From a virus, in the IMG/VR virus record IMGVR_UViG_3300009431_000015, positions 1-64,000 of that record: 64,000 nucleotides of DNA; one strand, given 5' to 3'. Positions 22,856 through 31,625 of the stretch are shown here, in pieces; positions within the stretch are counted from its first letter, which is position 1; each line of letters begins with the position of its first letter. Position numbers and translations under genes: made by a program. The notes beneath the pieces are model-generated. The model was given only the letters and a program-made list of their open reading frames with translations. It did no database searches and was not told where the DNA came from.

Positions 22856-23731
22856 ATATTATATAGTATATTATTTATATTACTATTAACTGTTAATGCA
22901 TTTCCTCAAAGATCCTTTGAAGATGTAGTAGTAAGAGATGACTTAACAGTTAGTGGGACAGCAACAATCGGTGATGGAACCGATACCAATCAAAATGTGT
23001 TTGAGTTTGATTTTGGTGCAAACCATCAAATACAATTAGGTTATAAAACCGATTTATTTAGTCCTGCGCTTGAAGGGTTATTAGTGGATGGGATGATATG
23101 GGGTGGTAATGGCATAGGGCATTTAGAGTATATAATGGAAGAAGGTTATTCACATTATTTTCATACATTTAGCACGAGAGATAAGAACGCTAATGTTTAT
23201 TCTATTTTATTACACAACTATGATGACACTTTGGTTAATGCGAGTTTTTGGCGGTTTTTAAGTGAGGCTAATGGTGGTAGTGGTGATGATCATGATTTAG
23301 TAATTTCCAATTTTGCAGGTCCTGGTGTAGGTGGTTGGAACAGGGAAATAATAAGAGTAACACAAGCGGGCAACGTAGGCATAGGTAGCACAGCAAGTCC
23401 AGTTTCAACATTGGATGTTAATGGCGGCGTAGCCTTAAACATAACAACTCCTGACCTTGCGGGAAATTCTTATACCGTAACATCAACCGACTATACTATC
23501 TTAATAGACGATGACGATGCTGATGTAACAGGGACGGTAGTTGTAGTACTGCCGGCAATAGCCACAAATTTAGGGCGAATATTAAATATTAAGAAAATCG
23601 GGTCAAGTGAAACCGTTCAGCTTGATGGAAATGCAAGTGAAGAAATAGACGAGTCAGGGACTGTCAATATTACAACTCAATATGACAACCTAAAAATTCA
23701 GTGTGGTTCTGCTGGATGGTGGATTTTATAA
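22847..23731 (+). CDS. Exported fibre-like protein with signal peptide
   Basis: 294 aa. The N-terminus is a clear signal peptide: M-K-K, an 11-residue Ile/Leu/Phe core and A-F-P at the cleavage region. The body is beta-rich with a V-R-D-D-L-T-V-S-G-T-A-T-I repeat of the kind found in fibre and peptidase-chaperoned proteins and a C-terminal domain shared by fibre tips. Secretion signals are rare on phage virion proteins. It may be displayed on the host surface or be a host-derived gene. Confidence 0.65.
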   Translation: MKKILYSILFILLLTVNAFPQRSFEDVVVRDDLTVSGTATIGDGTDTNQNVFEFDFGANHQIQLGYKTDLFSPALEGLLVDGMIWGGNGIGHLEYIMEEGYSHYFHTFSTRDKNANVYSILLHNYDDTLVNASFWRFLSEANGGSGDDHDLVISNFAGPGVGGWNREIIRVTQAGNVGIGSTASPVSTLDVNGGVALNITTPDLAGNSYTVTSTDYTILIDDDDADVTGTVVVVLPAIATNLGRILNIKKIGSSETVQLDGNASEEIDESGTVNITTQYDNLKIQCGSAGWWIL

Positions 23732-23744
23732 AAGGAGATAAATT

Positions 23745-24395
23745 ATGACAAATTTCAGACGTATATTTAGACAAAAAATGTTGGAAGTTATTAAATTTAG
23801 ATTAAAGTTGTTGGTCGTTATTGTTACGATTATTTTATTTGTAAATTTGAATATTAATGTAGACGAGTCAATATCATCTTATCAAGGCGTTTCTATTGGT
23901 GACACTGTTTGTGTAGTCCTGGAAGCCGAGGCTTGGATAGCGGGAACTAACACACCAACGTGGGCTGCACTTGGAACTTTTACGGCAACGAAATTTTGGC
24001 AATTCGGCGCCGATGCAGATGATGATATCATCACCAGTTTTTCGATGCCAGAGTATGCTACGAGTATTGCATACTGGGAAATCGAAGCAATCGCTAATAC
24101 TAACTCCGGCGATTACGATATGGAGTTTACGTGGGAAGGTTATGCTCATGATGAACCCGTTGCTGATGATCTAACCTTAGCTAACAGTGACATCATGGAT
24201 GTGGACGCACCGTCAGCCAGCGGGGATAAACTCTTGCAGCGCCAGAACTTATCAGGTGGTGACCTGACATCATTATCGGCGAGTGATCTTGTCCAATGTC
24301 GCCTTAATCGTGATGCCGACGATGCTGTCAACGACGATGCAACTGGTACATTCGATTTTGTAGCATTAAAGCTTTATTTTATTAGAGGAAAATAA
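23745..24395 (+). CDS. Membrane-anchored beta-rich protein
   Basis: 216 aa. A basic start (R-R-I-F-R-Q-K) is followed by a strong hydrophobic segment (about 18-37), either an anchor or an uncleaved signal. The rest is Asp/Ala/Thr-rich, probably a beta-sandwich. AAAGGAG ribosome site. It is the second of three consecutive proteins with export-type N-termini. Higher GC than the genes around it suggests recent arrival. Confidence 0.55.
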   Translation: MTNFRRIFRQKMLEVIKFRLKLLVVIVTIILFVNLNINVDESISSYQGVSIGDTVCVVLEAEAWIAGTNTPTWAALGTFTATKFWQFGADADDDIITSFSMPEYATSIAYWEIEAIANTNSGDYDMEFTWEGYAHDEPVADDLTLANSDIMDVDAPSASGDKLLQRQNLSGGDLTSLSASDLVQCRLNRDADDAVNDDATGTFDFVALKLYFIRGK

Positions 24396-24444
24396 TCACA
24401 TTTTTCGAGATACGCTCTTTCTAAATAATTAATCAGGGGACATT

Positions 24445-25158
24445 ATGAAAATTAAGAAAATCATAAAAATTACTATAATAGTACTTTTGTTTATTACAAG
24501 TTTAACCATTGCTCAAACCTATGAAGACTTTGTAACAGATTATACCGAAGTTGATCAATTGGGGGAGATCAATGTCGGTGACACTGATAATTACGACATT
24601 GTTATGACTGATTTAGGTCGTGGTTCCGTCTCTTATGTTAGAAAAAGTTTTGGAGCGGATTATTTTGGGGATTTTACCCATGAGTTTGAGGTGTTCTTTA
24701 GTGCAGATGATGCTTGTACAGTTATTGGATTCTGGGCTATAAATAATTCGTCTGATGATTTGGCTGAAATGAGTGCAGATGATGATGGTATGTGTTTAAA
24801 CTATTATGACCAATGCTCTGGAACGCCAAGATTAACTTTGGTGGATTATACTAATGACAATTTAGATCAAACAGCAGAATCATATGCGTATTATCCTCCG
24901 AATATATATTATTTTACTATTACAAGAGACGGAACTTCATTAACTTGTGATATTTATTCAGATGCCAGTCGAGAAACGTTAATTGAACAACTGTCAATAA
25001 CTTGTGGGACTGATACTTATGAATACTATTATCCAGTCATGACGCATCAAAGCGGATCAAATAATGATCGCGGCCTGACTTATGAAATAAGAAATGCAGA
25101 ACTAACAGTAGCCGGTGGGTCGACAAAGCTAATTCCATTGGCTAAAAAATATTGGTAA
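24445..25158 (+). CDS. Secreted beta-sandwich-like protein
   Basis: 237 aa with a signal peptide (M-K-I-K-K, Ile/Leu-rich core, cleavage near I-A-Q). The mature part resembles a concanavalin-like jelly roll: F-T-H-E-F-E-V-F-F near 80, and Y-Y-F-T-I-T-R-D-G-T-S-L-T-C-D-I-Y near 155. Cysteines are more frequent than in other genes here, fitting an exported protein. Carbohydrate binding is possible but unproven. Confidence 0.6.
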   Translation: MKIKKIIKITIIVLLFITSLTIAQTYEDFVTDYTEVDQLGEINVGDTDNYDIVMTDLGRGSVSYVRKSFGADYFGDFTHEFEVFFSADDACTVIGFWAINNSSDDLAEMSADDDGMCLNYYDQCSGTPRLTLVDYTNDNLDQTAESYAYYPPNIYYFTITRDGTSLTCDIYSDASRETLIEQLSITCGTDTYEYYYPVMTHQSGSNNDRGLTYEIRNAELTVAGGSTKLIPLAKKYW

Positions 25159-25162
25159 AAAT

Positions 25163-25735
25163 ATGGAAATTAATCACGCAGTAACCCAAACAACAGTCCA
25201 AGAAATTTTTCAATATTGCAATGGTTGTATGTTTACAAAAGAAGGAAAGCCTTGTAATGGTAAATGTCCCTTACTACAAAGACTGTTTTACGCTAAAAAT
25301 AGCTCCTTGATATTAGTTATCTTAGATCTTGAGGGTAGGGTGGAGTTGATTAATGATGTCTTAAAAGATAAACTTGATATAAAGTACCCCCAAGATATTT
25401 TGGGCACATATTGGTTGGATAATTTTATCCCCAAGGATGAACGACAAGTTGTAATGGAAATTTTTAACGAAACAGCTTCTTCCAAAAAGTCTAATTTTAT
25501 CAATCATGTACGGAATCCAAATGGACTTGTGGAGATATTAGTTGCATGGGATAATTTTTCATTCAATAATAGCATATGTTGTATTGGGATGGATATAACT
25601 AATATTGAAAAACTATCAGTTAGAACATCAGATCAAACAGATATAGAATTTATGTTTACAGGATTATCGAGAAACATAAATAGATTAAAAGATGTAAGAG
25701 AGAAGTATTCGAATAATTGTATTGAGAGTCACTAG
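25163..25735 (+). CDS. PAS-domain protein with N-terminal Cys4 cluster
   Basis: 190 aa. C19-x2-C22-x8-C31-x3-C35 forms a probable iron-sulfur or zinc site. Residues about 48-150 are a PAS fold: L-V-I-L-D-L-E-G-R-V-E-L-I-N-D, D-I-L-G-T-Y-W-L-D-N-F-I-P-K-D-E-R and a closing G-M-D-I-T-N-I-E-K. No kinase or other output domain follows, only a short helical tail. PAS domains sense redox, light or ligands. It starts four bases after the preceding stop. A stand-alone sensor could tap host signalling. Confidence 0.8.
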   Translation: MEINHAVTQTTVQEIFQYCNGCMFTKEGKPCNGKCPLLQRLFYAKNSSLILVILDLEGRVELINDVLKDKLDIKYPQDILGTYWLDNFIPKDERQVVMEIFNETASSKKSNFINHVRNPNGLVEILVAWDNFSFNNSICCIGMDITNIEKLSVRTSDQTDIEFMFTGLSRNINRLKDVREKYSNNCIESH

Positions 25736-25748
25736 CTGGAGTAACTAA

Positions 25749-26087
25749 ATGGAACTAAGTGCGGAGCAGTTAAAGGGAATGATGGAAGCATATGCTGAAA
25801 TGACAAATCAACTAGTTGAAGTTAACAGAAATCTGGTGGATATATCTGAAAAGAACACTAGTACTACAAGAGAAATAAAAGAAGTGAATAGACACTTCTC
25901 TAACGGATTTAAGAAAGAGATTTGTGATAATATCTATAAGTCTGTTGGAGCTAAAATTAGGATGTCTACTAGGATTACAATACTTTCTATTCTAGGAATT
26001 ATTTCTGGTCTTACCGCAATACTTGGTTACATAACTAATTTGGTATTTAAATATAAATTTGATGGCTTAGTTGAAGCATTAAAATAA
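25749..26087 (+). CDS. Coiled-coil protein with C-terminal membrane helix (XhlA-like)
   Basis: 112 aa. A long charged helix (about 10-60, coiled coil) is followed by one hydrophobic segment (about 75-100) and a short tail. This layout matches XhlA-type lysis accessory proteins, but no endolysin is seen nearby. GGAG ribosome site. Confidence 0.5.
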   Translation: MELSAEQLKGMMEAYAEMTNQLVEVNRNLVDISEKNTSTTREIKEVNRHFSNGFKKEICDNIYKSVGAKIRMSTRITILSILGIISGLTAILGYITNLVFKYKFDGLVEALK

Positions 26088-26092
26088 ACATC

Positions 26093-26121
26093 TTGACAAG
26101 TACTTATTAAACGTCTATAAT
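26093..26121 (+). promoter_or_regulatory. Consensus sigma-70 promoter P5
   Basis: TTGACA (26093-26098), 17 bases, TATAAT (26116-26121), an exact consensus with optimal spacing. The ATG of the next ORF (26126) starts five bases after the -10, where transcription itself should begin, so the mRNA would be leaderless or nearly so. Confidence 0.85.
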
Positions 26122-26125
26122 ATAA

Positions 26126-26293
26126 ATGGAACTTATACCAACAGAAGAACCTTTGGCAGATTTTGATCTAAAGGAAAGAATAGTTCAAAGGAGCAAAGAA
26201 AAGATAGAAGAGAGACATAATGAGTCATCAGATATCGACCAACCAAGTATAATTCCCGTTGAAGACTACCTCTTTCCTCGCTTGGAGTTATAA
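26126..26293 (+). CDS. 55-aa acidic protein at promoter P5
   Basis: 55 aa, rich in Glu, Asp and Pro, no membrane segment, no ribosome binding site, because the start codon sits at the expected transcription start. The stop is three bases before the next gene, and GGAG near the end of this ORF serves that gene. Coding is plausible from the tight fit between promoter and neighbour, but unproven. Confidence 0.5.
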   Translation: MELIPTEEPLADFDLKERIVQRSKEKIEERHNESSDIDQPSIIPVEDYLFPRLEL

Positions 26294-26296
26294 CTT

Positions 26297-27550
26297 ATGG
26301 GTTACTATTTAAATACTGATAACATCTCCCTGGATATTAAATATATCTTTTTGCACTTTGCTCAAAACTATTTTGGAAATCCTAGGAGTAGGTATAGCTG
26401 GTCATCTGATGTTCGTACAACCGATATAATAATAGCTGATAAATTTGCTATCGATTTGGGTGTAGCGACACAGCGGCCCAGTGTTATTCTTTCTCGTGGA
26501 GGAATGGGCTGGACTTATACGGTAAGGGGTCAGAAAGGCATTCTTAATCCGCCTGCTGAAGCCAGTTCTGTCTGGAATTTTGGTCAACTAAACGCTGTTC
26601 CAAATGATATCGACGCGTTAAAAGGCCAACAATATACTGATTTGCTTCGCGCAAGTATCGTATACAATATAATTTCCAAACAAGGGGTCGAAGCTGATGA
26701 TATAGCAAATAAACTATTTGTTGCTCTTACCGGCCATAAAGCTGATTTACGCTCTGCTGGTGTTTTTAAGATGTTATCAATGTCTATTTCAGAAGAGAGT
26801 CTTTTGCGATACAAAGGGGATGTAGAGCTTTATGGAGTAAGTCTTGGTTTATCATTTTTAACACAACCGCAACTTTTTGAGAGCAGTCGTGATCATAATC
26901 TTAGAGTTTGGGTAGACGGAGACGAGGTATATGAAAATACTCATTTCCGAGTATTGCCTTCGGGTACCCAAATAAAGTTCTTTGATGAACAAGAATCAAC
27001 AGCTGTAGTAACTGCAACATTCGTAGATGCTGTGACATTGCAACTTAGAAGTTTGGTTACCCTTACTAGTTCAGATTACATCACATATACGGTTCCAAAT
27101 GGTTGGGGAATCTACGGTTATTACAAAATAGTAACTACTATTATAACGGACATGTATCCGTATTATGACGATAGGGATGATACTACTACAGATTATTACA
27201 CTGATCCAGTGTGGTCCGGAGTAACATATGCAATTGACGAAGGTCTCGCAAACGGGAGCGCTGTTGGCAATCCAGTGGTAGAATCTGGTACCTATTGGGC
27301 TAGAGTTCTTGCCGGAACATTTTCGGATGACACTGGCCAAGATAGAGATTACGTGTACACTATCACATCCGGTAATACTCTTGATGCTTTTGCTATAAAT
27401 AGCACTACCGGGGCACTCACTGTTAATGACAGCACAGCGCTTGATTATGACACTACACCAAGCTTTACACTTACACTTCATTGTGAACCAGATACTGGAG
27501 ATGAAGCTGTAGAGGACTTAACAGTAATTGTAAACTTAAACGACGTGTAA
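26297..27550 (+). CDS. Tail/neck protein with C-terminal cadherin-like domain
   Basis: 417 aa. The first 230 residues look like a neck or tail-terminator protein. Residues about 325-417 form a cadherin-type repeat: F-A-I-N-S-T-T-G-A-L-T-V, L-D-Y-D-T-T-P-S-F-T-L-T-L and a closing V-N-L-N-D-V. Cadherin-like Ig folds on virions usually give weak surface adhesion. It lies before the sheath gene, downstream of P5. Confidence 0.6.
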   Translation: MGYYLNTDNISLDIKYIFLHFAQNYFGNPRSRYSWSSDVRTTDIIIADKFAIDLGVATQRPSVILSRGGMGWTYTVRGQKGILNPPAEASSVWNFGQLNAVPNDIDALKGQQYTDLLRASIVYNIISKQGVEADDIANKLFVALTGHKADLRSAGVFKMLSMSISEESLLRYKGDVELYGVSLGLSFLTQPQLFESSRDHNLRVWVDGDEVYENTHFRVLPSGTQIKFFDEQESTAVVTATFVDAVTLQLRSLVTLTSSDYITYTVPNGWGIYGYYKIVTTIITDMYPYYDDRDDTTTDYYTDPVWSGVTYAIDEGLANGSAVGNPVVESGTYWARVLAGTFSDDTGQDRDYVYTITSGNTLDAFAINSTTGALTVNDSTALDYDTTPSFTLTLHCEPDTGDEAVEDLTVIVNLNDV

Positions 27551-27554
27551 AATA

Positions 27555-28382
27555 TTGATTAAATTAACGAATTATAATAACGAAGATGAGCTACTTGAAA
27601 AGTTAGCAATAGGCCCCGCAATACCTCTATTAAGTAATCTTGCTAAATTACTTAGAGCGACCAAAACTGGAAAGATGTTTGGAGGTATTAGACAAGCTTA
27701 TCGAGGCGGTGGTCTTTCTAAAGCTTTAGCCCAAACCGCTAGATACAGAGATCCACTTTCCTATTTAGCCAAACCTCTTGCTAAGACTAGAGGAGTAGTT
27801 CCTACTGGATTATACCGTGGCAGTTCTCGACTTTTTAATCCGGGTAGAACTTTTAGAACATTTTTAGGCAATATTGCTTATAGCGGCCAAGTCTTAGGCA
27901 AAGGGGTAGCTCAAAAAGGTGTACTCGCTCCATTTCAGTTAGCTAAAAATATAGGAACATTGGCTAAACAACAACTTCGGGCAGCTCCTCTTAAAAAGGT
28001 AGATTTGACTCAAACCGCTACGAGAGGCAAATGGTTCAAACAAGGTGTTATAGATGTAGGCGGGAAGAAGTATTGGAAAAGCTGGAGTCCGTGGAGTAAG
28101 CGTAAGATCGTCGGGACAACAGGGGGAGAAGGTATTATTAAAAAAAGAGCTTTAACTAGACCTTTAGCTTATGCTACCACAGGACCAGGATTCGGAGCAT
28201 TAGTGTATGCTTCAGGAGATAAAGAAAAAAGTAAAGCTCAAAGAGCTGCAGCTGGTTTAGGAGAGAGTGCTCTTTGGACAGCAGCGCCGGGATTGGCTGG
28301 TGCTTACTATTTAGCTAAAATGCCTAAGGATATAATTGGCGCGTTTAAACCAAAAAAGATAGAAGATATTAAACCATATTAA
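27555..28382 (+). CDS. Basic hypothetical protein with TTG start
   Basis: 275 aa, lysine/arginine/glycine/alanine-rich, similar in style to the proteins at 548-1666, with a hydrophobic glycine-rich stretch near 225-255. No ATG is available; the frame opens at TTG with a weak ribosome site, so coupling to the preceding gene (four-base gap) is likely. The N-terminus D-E-L-L-E-K-L-A-I-G-P follows the E-K-x-A pattern of virion genes. Function unknown. Confidence 0.6.
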   Translation: MIKLTNYNNEDELLEKLAIGPAIPLLSNLAKLLRATKTGKMFGGIRQAYRGGGLSKALAQTARYRDPLSYLAKPLAKTRGVVPTGLYRGSSRLFNPGRTFRTFLGNIAYSGQVLGKGVAQKGVLAPFQLAKNIGTLAKQQLRAAPLKKVDLTQTATRGKWFKQGVIDVGGKKYWKSWSPWSKRKIVGTTGGEGIIKKRALTRPLAYATTGPGFGALVYASGDKEKSKAQRAAAGLGESALWTAAPGLAGAYYLAKMPKDIIGAFKPKKIEDIKPY

Positions 28383-28434
28383 CGTATAATAATATAAATT
28401 AACACCCATGAAATAAAGTGGAGGAATAAATATA

Positions 28435-30006
28435 ATGCCTTACACAAAACCAGGAATAGAAATAACTCAAACACAAGCCAGTACAACTCCTGTACTAATT
28501 TCACCTGAATTAGAAGGAGTAGTAATTGGTCGCGGTTATCATATTCAAGATATATTCTTGGACGATTCACAATTAACTACACCTGTATATAGCGGGGTTT
28601 CTACGACATTCAATTTAAGTGATATAAATTCTAGTTACTATGATGTAACTGGTGATGAATCATTAGTTATAGTTGACCTAGTAGAGTCACCAGATGTTAT
28701 AAATCATTTAGTCTACGGTACAGATTTTTCAGTAAGTAGTAATGTAGTTACGCTTTCTGGTAGTATTACTACCAATAATGCTTACATCCGTTGTGGGTTT
28801 CGTGCAAGTAAAACTACTATATCAGGATTGCAATTAATGGAATCAGCCTCTGATATAGAAAACATTATTGGATTACCGGTTACATACAATCCATTAGCTT
28901 TTGCAGCCCGTGTAGCTCAAAATCAATTTGGAGCAAAAATCTACACTTACGGTATACAAGACGATACAACTGCCGAATACGATGAAGCACTCTATGCTCT
29001 TGAATCAGAGGATGTTTATGCTCTTGCACCTCTTTCGCACCGTGTTTCTCCGACTACAATGGTTGCTCATGCGAATAGCATGTCTCTTGCAGCTAATAAG
29101 AAAGAGAGAATTATAGTTGTGAATAGACCAGTTCCATCATGGACAGGTACTGCTCATGCAGAAACAAGTTCACAGAAAGCTATTACAGCGACAGCAGTTC
29201 GTGATGCTTACCTATCTACACAAGAAAAAAGATTATTTGTTACGTTTCCGGATATGGCATACGTTGAAGAGACAAGACACATATCAACACTGTCTCCAAC
29301 ATTTATCGAAAATAGTTTATCAGAATTTACCACTATAACTGATAATAGCTATTACATAGCTAAGTTTGCTACAGATACAACAGTTGGAACTTATAAATAT
29401 AAAGCAGGACAGAATATAACAGCTAGTATTTGGGCTGATCTGGTAACAGAAGGTTACCATGAACTTACAGTCTTAGTGCCGGTCCCTGGATTTTATTATA
29501 ACGCAGCCGTAGTTGGCCAAGCAATTGGTAAAACTCCGGAACAACCTTTGACAAATTATCCGATAACTGATATAAATCGCACTTTCGGAAGCCAGGATTA
29601 CTTCTCTGAAGCTCATTTAAATACTATAGCTAATGGCGGAGTTTATATCATGACTCAGCGTGCCAAAACAGCTCCGATAGTTAGTAGACACCAAATGTCA
29701 ACTAATACACTTTCTATAGCTAAACGCGAGCTTTCTGTTACTACAGCTCTAGATTACACTGCTAAATATATCAGAAATACCTTAGCGCCATACATTGGAA
29801 GATACACTATTACCACGCAGTTTATAAGTATGGTTTCTACAATGATAACAGGTATTGGTGATAGTTTAAAAGAATCAGGATATATCAGAGATTTAAAAGT
29901 AAAAAAAGTAGAACAATCGGCGTTATCTCCGGATACTATACTGTGTGAAGTTGATGTAGCGGTACTGTACCCAGTTAATTACATTACGATCACGTTAGTA
30001 TTCTAA
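28435..30006 (+). CDS. Contractile tail sheath protein
   Basis: 523 aa. The C-terminal 130 residues match tail sheath proteins: a G-G-V-Y-I-M-T strand, the V-S-R-H-Q-M-S-T segment, and a closing beta-helix-beta unit ending in I-T-I-T-L-V-F. It polymerises around the tail tube and contracts on infection. A GGAGG ribosome site and position before the tube gene agree. This fixes the phage as a myovirus. Confidence 0.88.
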   Translation: MPYTKPGIEITQTQASTTPVLISPELEGVVIGRGYHIQDIFLDDSQLTTPVYSGVSTTFNLSDINSSYYDVTGDESLVIVDLVESPDVINHLVYGTDFSVSSNVVTLSGSITTNNAYIRCGFRASKTTISGLQLMESASDIENIIGLPVTYNPLAFAARVAQNQFGAKIYTYGIQDDTTAEYDEALYALESEDVYALAPLSHRVSPTTMVAHANSMSLAANKKERIIVVNRPVPSWTGTAHAETSSQKAITATAVRDAYLSTQEKRLFVTFPDMAYVEETRHISTLSPTFIENSLSEFTTITDNSYYIAKFATDTTVGTYKYKAGQNITASIWADLVTEGYHELTVLVPVPGFYYNAAVVGQAIGKTPEQPLTNYPITDINRTFGSQDYFSEAHLNTIANGGVYIMTQRAKTAPIVSRHQMSTNTLSIAKRELSVTTALDYTAKYIRNTLAPYIGRYTITTQFISMVSTMITGIGDSLKESGYIRDLKVKKVEQSALSPDTILCEVDVAVLYPVNYITITLVF

Positions 30007-30024
30007 ATTGGAGGAATTAATTAA

Positions 30025-30756
30025 ATGTCAATAACAAACATATTCACACAAAAATATAGTCAGTGGAAAGAGCAGTGGGAAGATTCCAGAGTACAAAAGC
30101 TAACTAGTGATACAGGTGATTTTGTATCGGCCGAGAGTACATTGATAGTTAGCGGACCACCTACTTATGCAGGGGATGAGCAAGAATTAATCCCTGTTGG
30201 ATTAGTACAAAATGCGACAATTACACAGAATAAACAAATCCAACAGCTTCACGAAGTAGGCAGTAGACAGATGTTTACTGTTCCTGGAAGAACTTTTGCT
30301 TCAGTAGGTATTGCAAGAGTTCTTTTCGATGGACCATCCTTGCTGTTCGCTTTAACATCATACTATTCGGGCGCTGATGTTGTTATTCCAAATATAGCTG
30401 CAGGTGCTTCTAATACTGAAAAACCTGCTGTACCTTATCCTGAACCTTCTGCTGGAAAAACAAAAGTTACTGAATCTACTACACCAGATCAACTGGGCGC
30501 ATATTGGGGTAACCTTAATGCATCAGTGTTCAATAGACCTTTGGGTCTTGGATTTATTTTTATGGATATTGATTCGACTTTCTATGGTGGAATCTATCTG
30601 GAAAAATGTTTTGTACAAAGCTACAATATGGGCATATCAGCACAGCAAACGATCTTATTGGAAAATGTACAAATACGTACAACCAATATTAGACCAATAG
30701 TTACATCTGATAATGCTTCTTCACCAAGAAGTTCATATAAAGCATCGCAAAGCTAA
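30025..30756 (+). CDS. Tail tube protein
   Basis: 243 aa, beta-rich. It follows the sheath gene by 18 bases with a GGAGG site and ends in a Ser/Ala-rich tail. Order (sheath then tube), length and pattern fit a myovirus tube; no single diagnostic motif. A bidirectional terminator follows. Confidence 0.7.
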   Translation: MSITNIFTQKYSQWKEQWEDSRVQKLTSDTGDFVSAESTLIVSGPPTYAGDEQELIPVGLVQNATITQNKQIQQLHEVGSRQMFTVPGRTFASVGIARVLFDGPSLLFALTSYYSGADVVIPNIAAGASNTEKPAVPYPEPSAGKTKVTESTTPDQLGAYWGNLNASVFNRPLGLGFIFMDIDSTFYGGIYLEKCFVQSYNMGISAQQTILLENVQIRTTNIRPIVTSDNASSPRSSYKASQS

Positions 30757-30800
30757 CATAGATTTACAGCTTTAAAGCTTTAACTGATTTTTAATCTAAA

Positions 30801-30838
30801 AAAAAGGGTGACCGATAATTAAGTCAGTCGCCCTTTTT
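30801..30838. terminator. Bidirectional terminator between convergent blocks
   Basis: AAAAAGGGTGAC (30801-30812) pairs with GTCGCCCTTTTT (30827-30838), one T-G wobble, 14-base loop. A-rich and T-rich arms serve both strands. It ends the plus-strand structural block and protects it from the minus-strand replication block. Confidence 0.88.
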
Positions 30839-30850
30839 AAATAATATTCT

Positions 30851-30964
30851 CTACTGTGGTATTATATTTTCCACTAATTCTTTCAATATGTCCCCATGGC
30901 AAGCTTTCGGTGCACACCAACAACCAAGTGTACAAGCGCTATTGTTATTAATGAAAATAGCATT
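30851..30964 (-). pseudogene. Remnant of a DUF4326-type protein
   Basis: A minus-strand open frame without ATG encodes A-C-T-L-G-C-W-C-A-P-K-A-C-H-G-D-I-L-K-E-L. This is the C-terminal signature of DUF4326 proteins (L-x-C-W-C-x-P-x-x-C-H-G-D). The N-terminal G-R-P-S-K-W-G-N-P part is missing upstream, so the fragment is probably a decayed gene. It lies in the 330-base gap past the terminator, where nothing else is recognised. Confidence 0.6.
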
Positions 30965-31085
30965 TTATTTTCCCTATGTTTAGGCAGGGCCAGGAGCACA
31001 TTGTAATGATTACGTTTGTTCATAAAGTCTCTTATATGAACTTATCCATTATTATGCTCCTGCAGATCCCCGCTACAATTAAACT

Positions 31086-31454
31086 CTATTTTCCCCAGGT
31101 CCCTTCTTTGACTAATCTAGCTATAATGCCGTAAATAGTCAAATCAAGAAATGCATCTTCTACTGGTTCATTTGCGGCCTCACGGTTATGCTTGATTACC
31201 ATATTTATTAGCCTTTGAACCTTATCGTTGATCCGAATTATTAAAGCTGTTAAAGAAAGCTTTTTCTCAGCCTCAGTATTTAAATTACTTCCCATCGTAA
31301 TATTTCCGGGACCGTAATCCATTTGTTTCTTACAAAATAATTCGAAATCTGCAGCTTGTATCTCTTTGAATCTCTTAGTCATTGCTGGGAAGTTACTTTT
31401 GCAGTATTCGACTGGGTTAATTGTTTCTCTATCTACAGGTGTATCTTTTGCCAT
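31086..31454 (-). CDS. Nmad1/DUF1599-type protein (nucleotide-modification associated)
   Basis: 122 aa. The pattern F-E-L-F-C-K-K-Q-M-D-Y-G-P-G-N, I-R-I-N-D-K-V-Q-R-L, E-P-V-E-D-A-F-L-D-L-T-I-Y-G-I-I and a terminal E-G-T-W-G-K matches DUF1599, a MazG-like all-alpha family linked to modified nucleotides. It lies 27 bases after the Pol I stop and is the last gene of the minus-strand operon. A role in nucleotide-pool control or modified-base synthesis is inferred. Confidence 0.8.
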   Translation of the reverse strand: MAKDTPVDRETINPVEYCKSNFPAMTKRFKEIQAADFELFCKKQMDYGPGNITMGSNLNTEAEKKLSLTALIIRINDKVQRLINMVIKHNREAANEPVEDAFLDLTIYGIIARLVKEGTWGK

Positions 31455-31481
31455 ATTTCTTAATGGTTTATTTTAATTTCT

Positions 31482-31625
31482 CTAATGCACCCAATGAGTA
31501 CTCACCTCAGGATTTATTTCCATAGGTATACCCGGTGCGTATGTACTAAAAGCTGTCATCATGTCTTTTCTAATCATCGTAGCTACGAGATTAGCTATTG
31601 GTGCGTGACATTCAACTAGAATTTC
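31482..31625 (-). CDS. polA: DNA polymerase I, 3' exon
   Basis: 47 codons after splicing, starting with the Glu that completes the motif C triad V-H-D-E, then I-L-V-E-C-H-A-P-I-A-N and a terminal E-V-S-T-H-W-V-H. This is the normal C-terminus of family A polymerases and is absent from the upstream reading frame. It has no start codon of its own. See the 5' exon at 32424-34073. Confidence 0.9.
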   Translation of the reverse strand, partial: EILVECHAPIANLVATMIRKDMMTAFSTYAPGIPMEINPEVSTHWVH

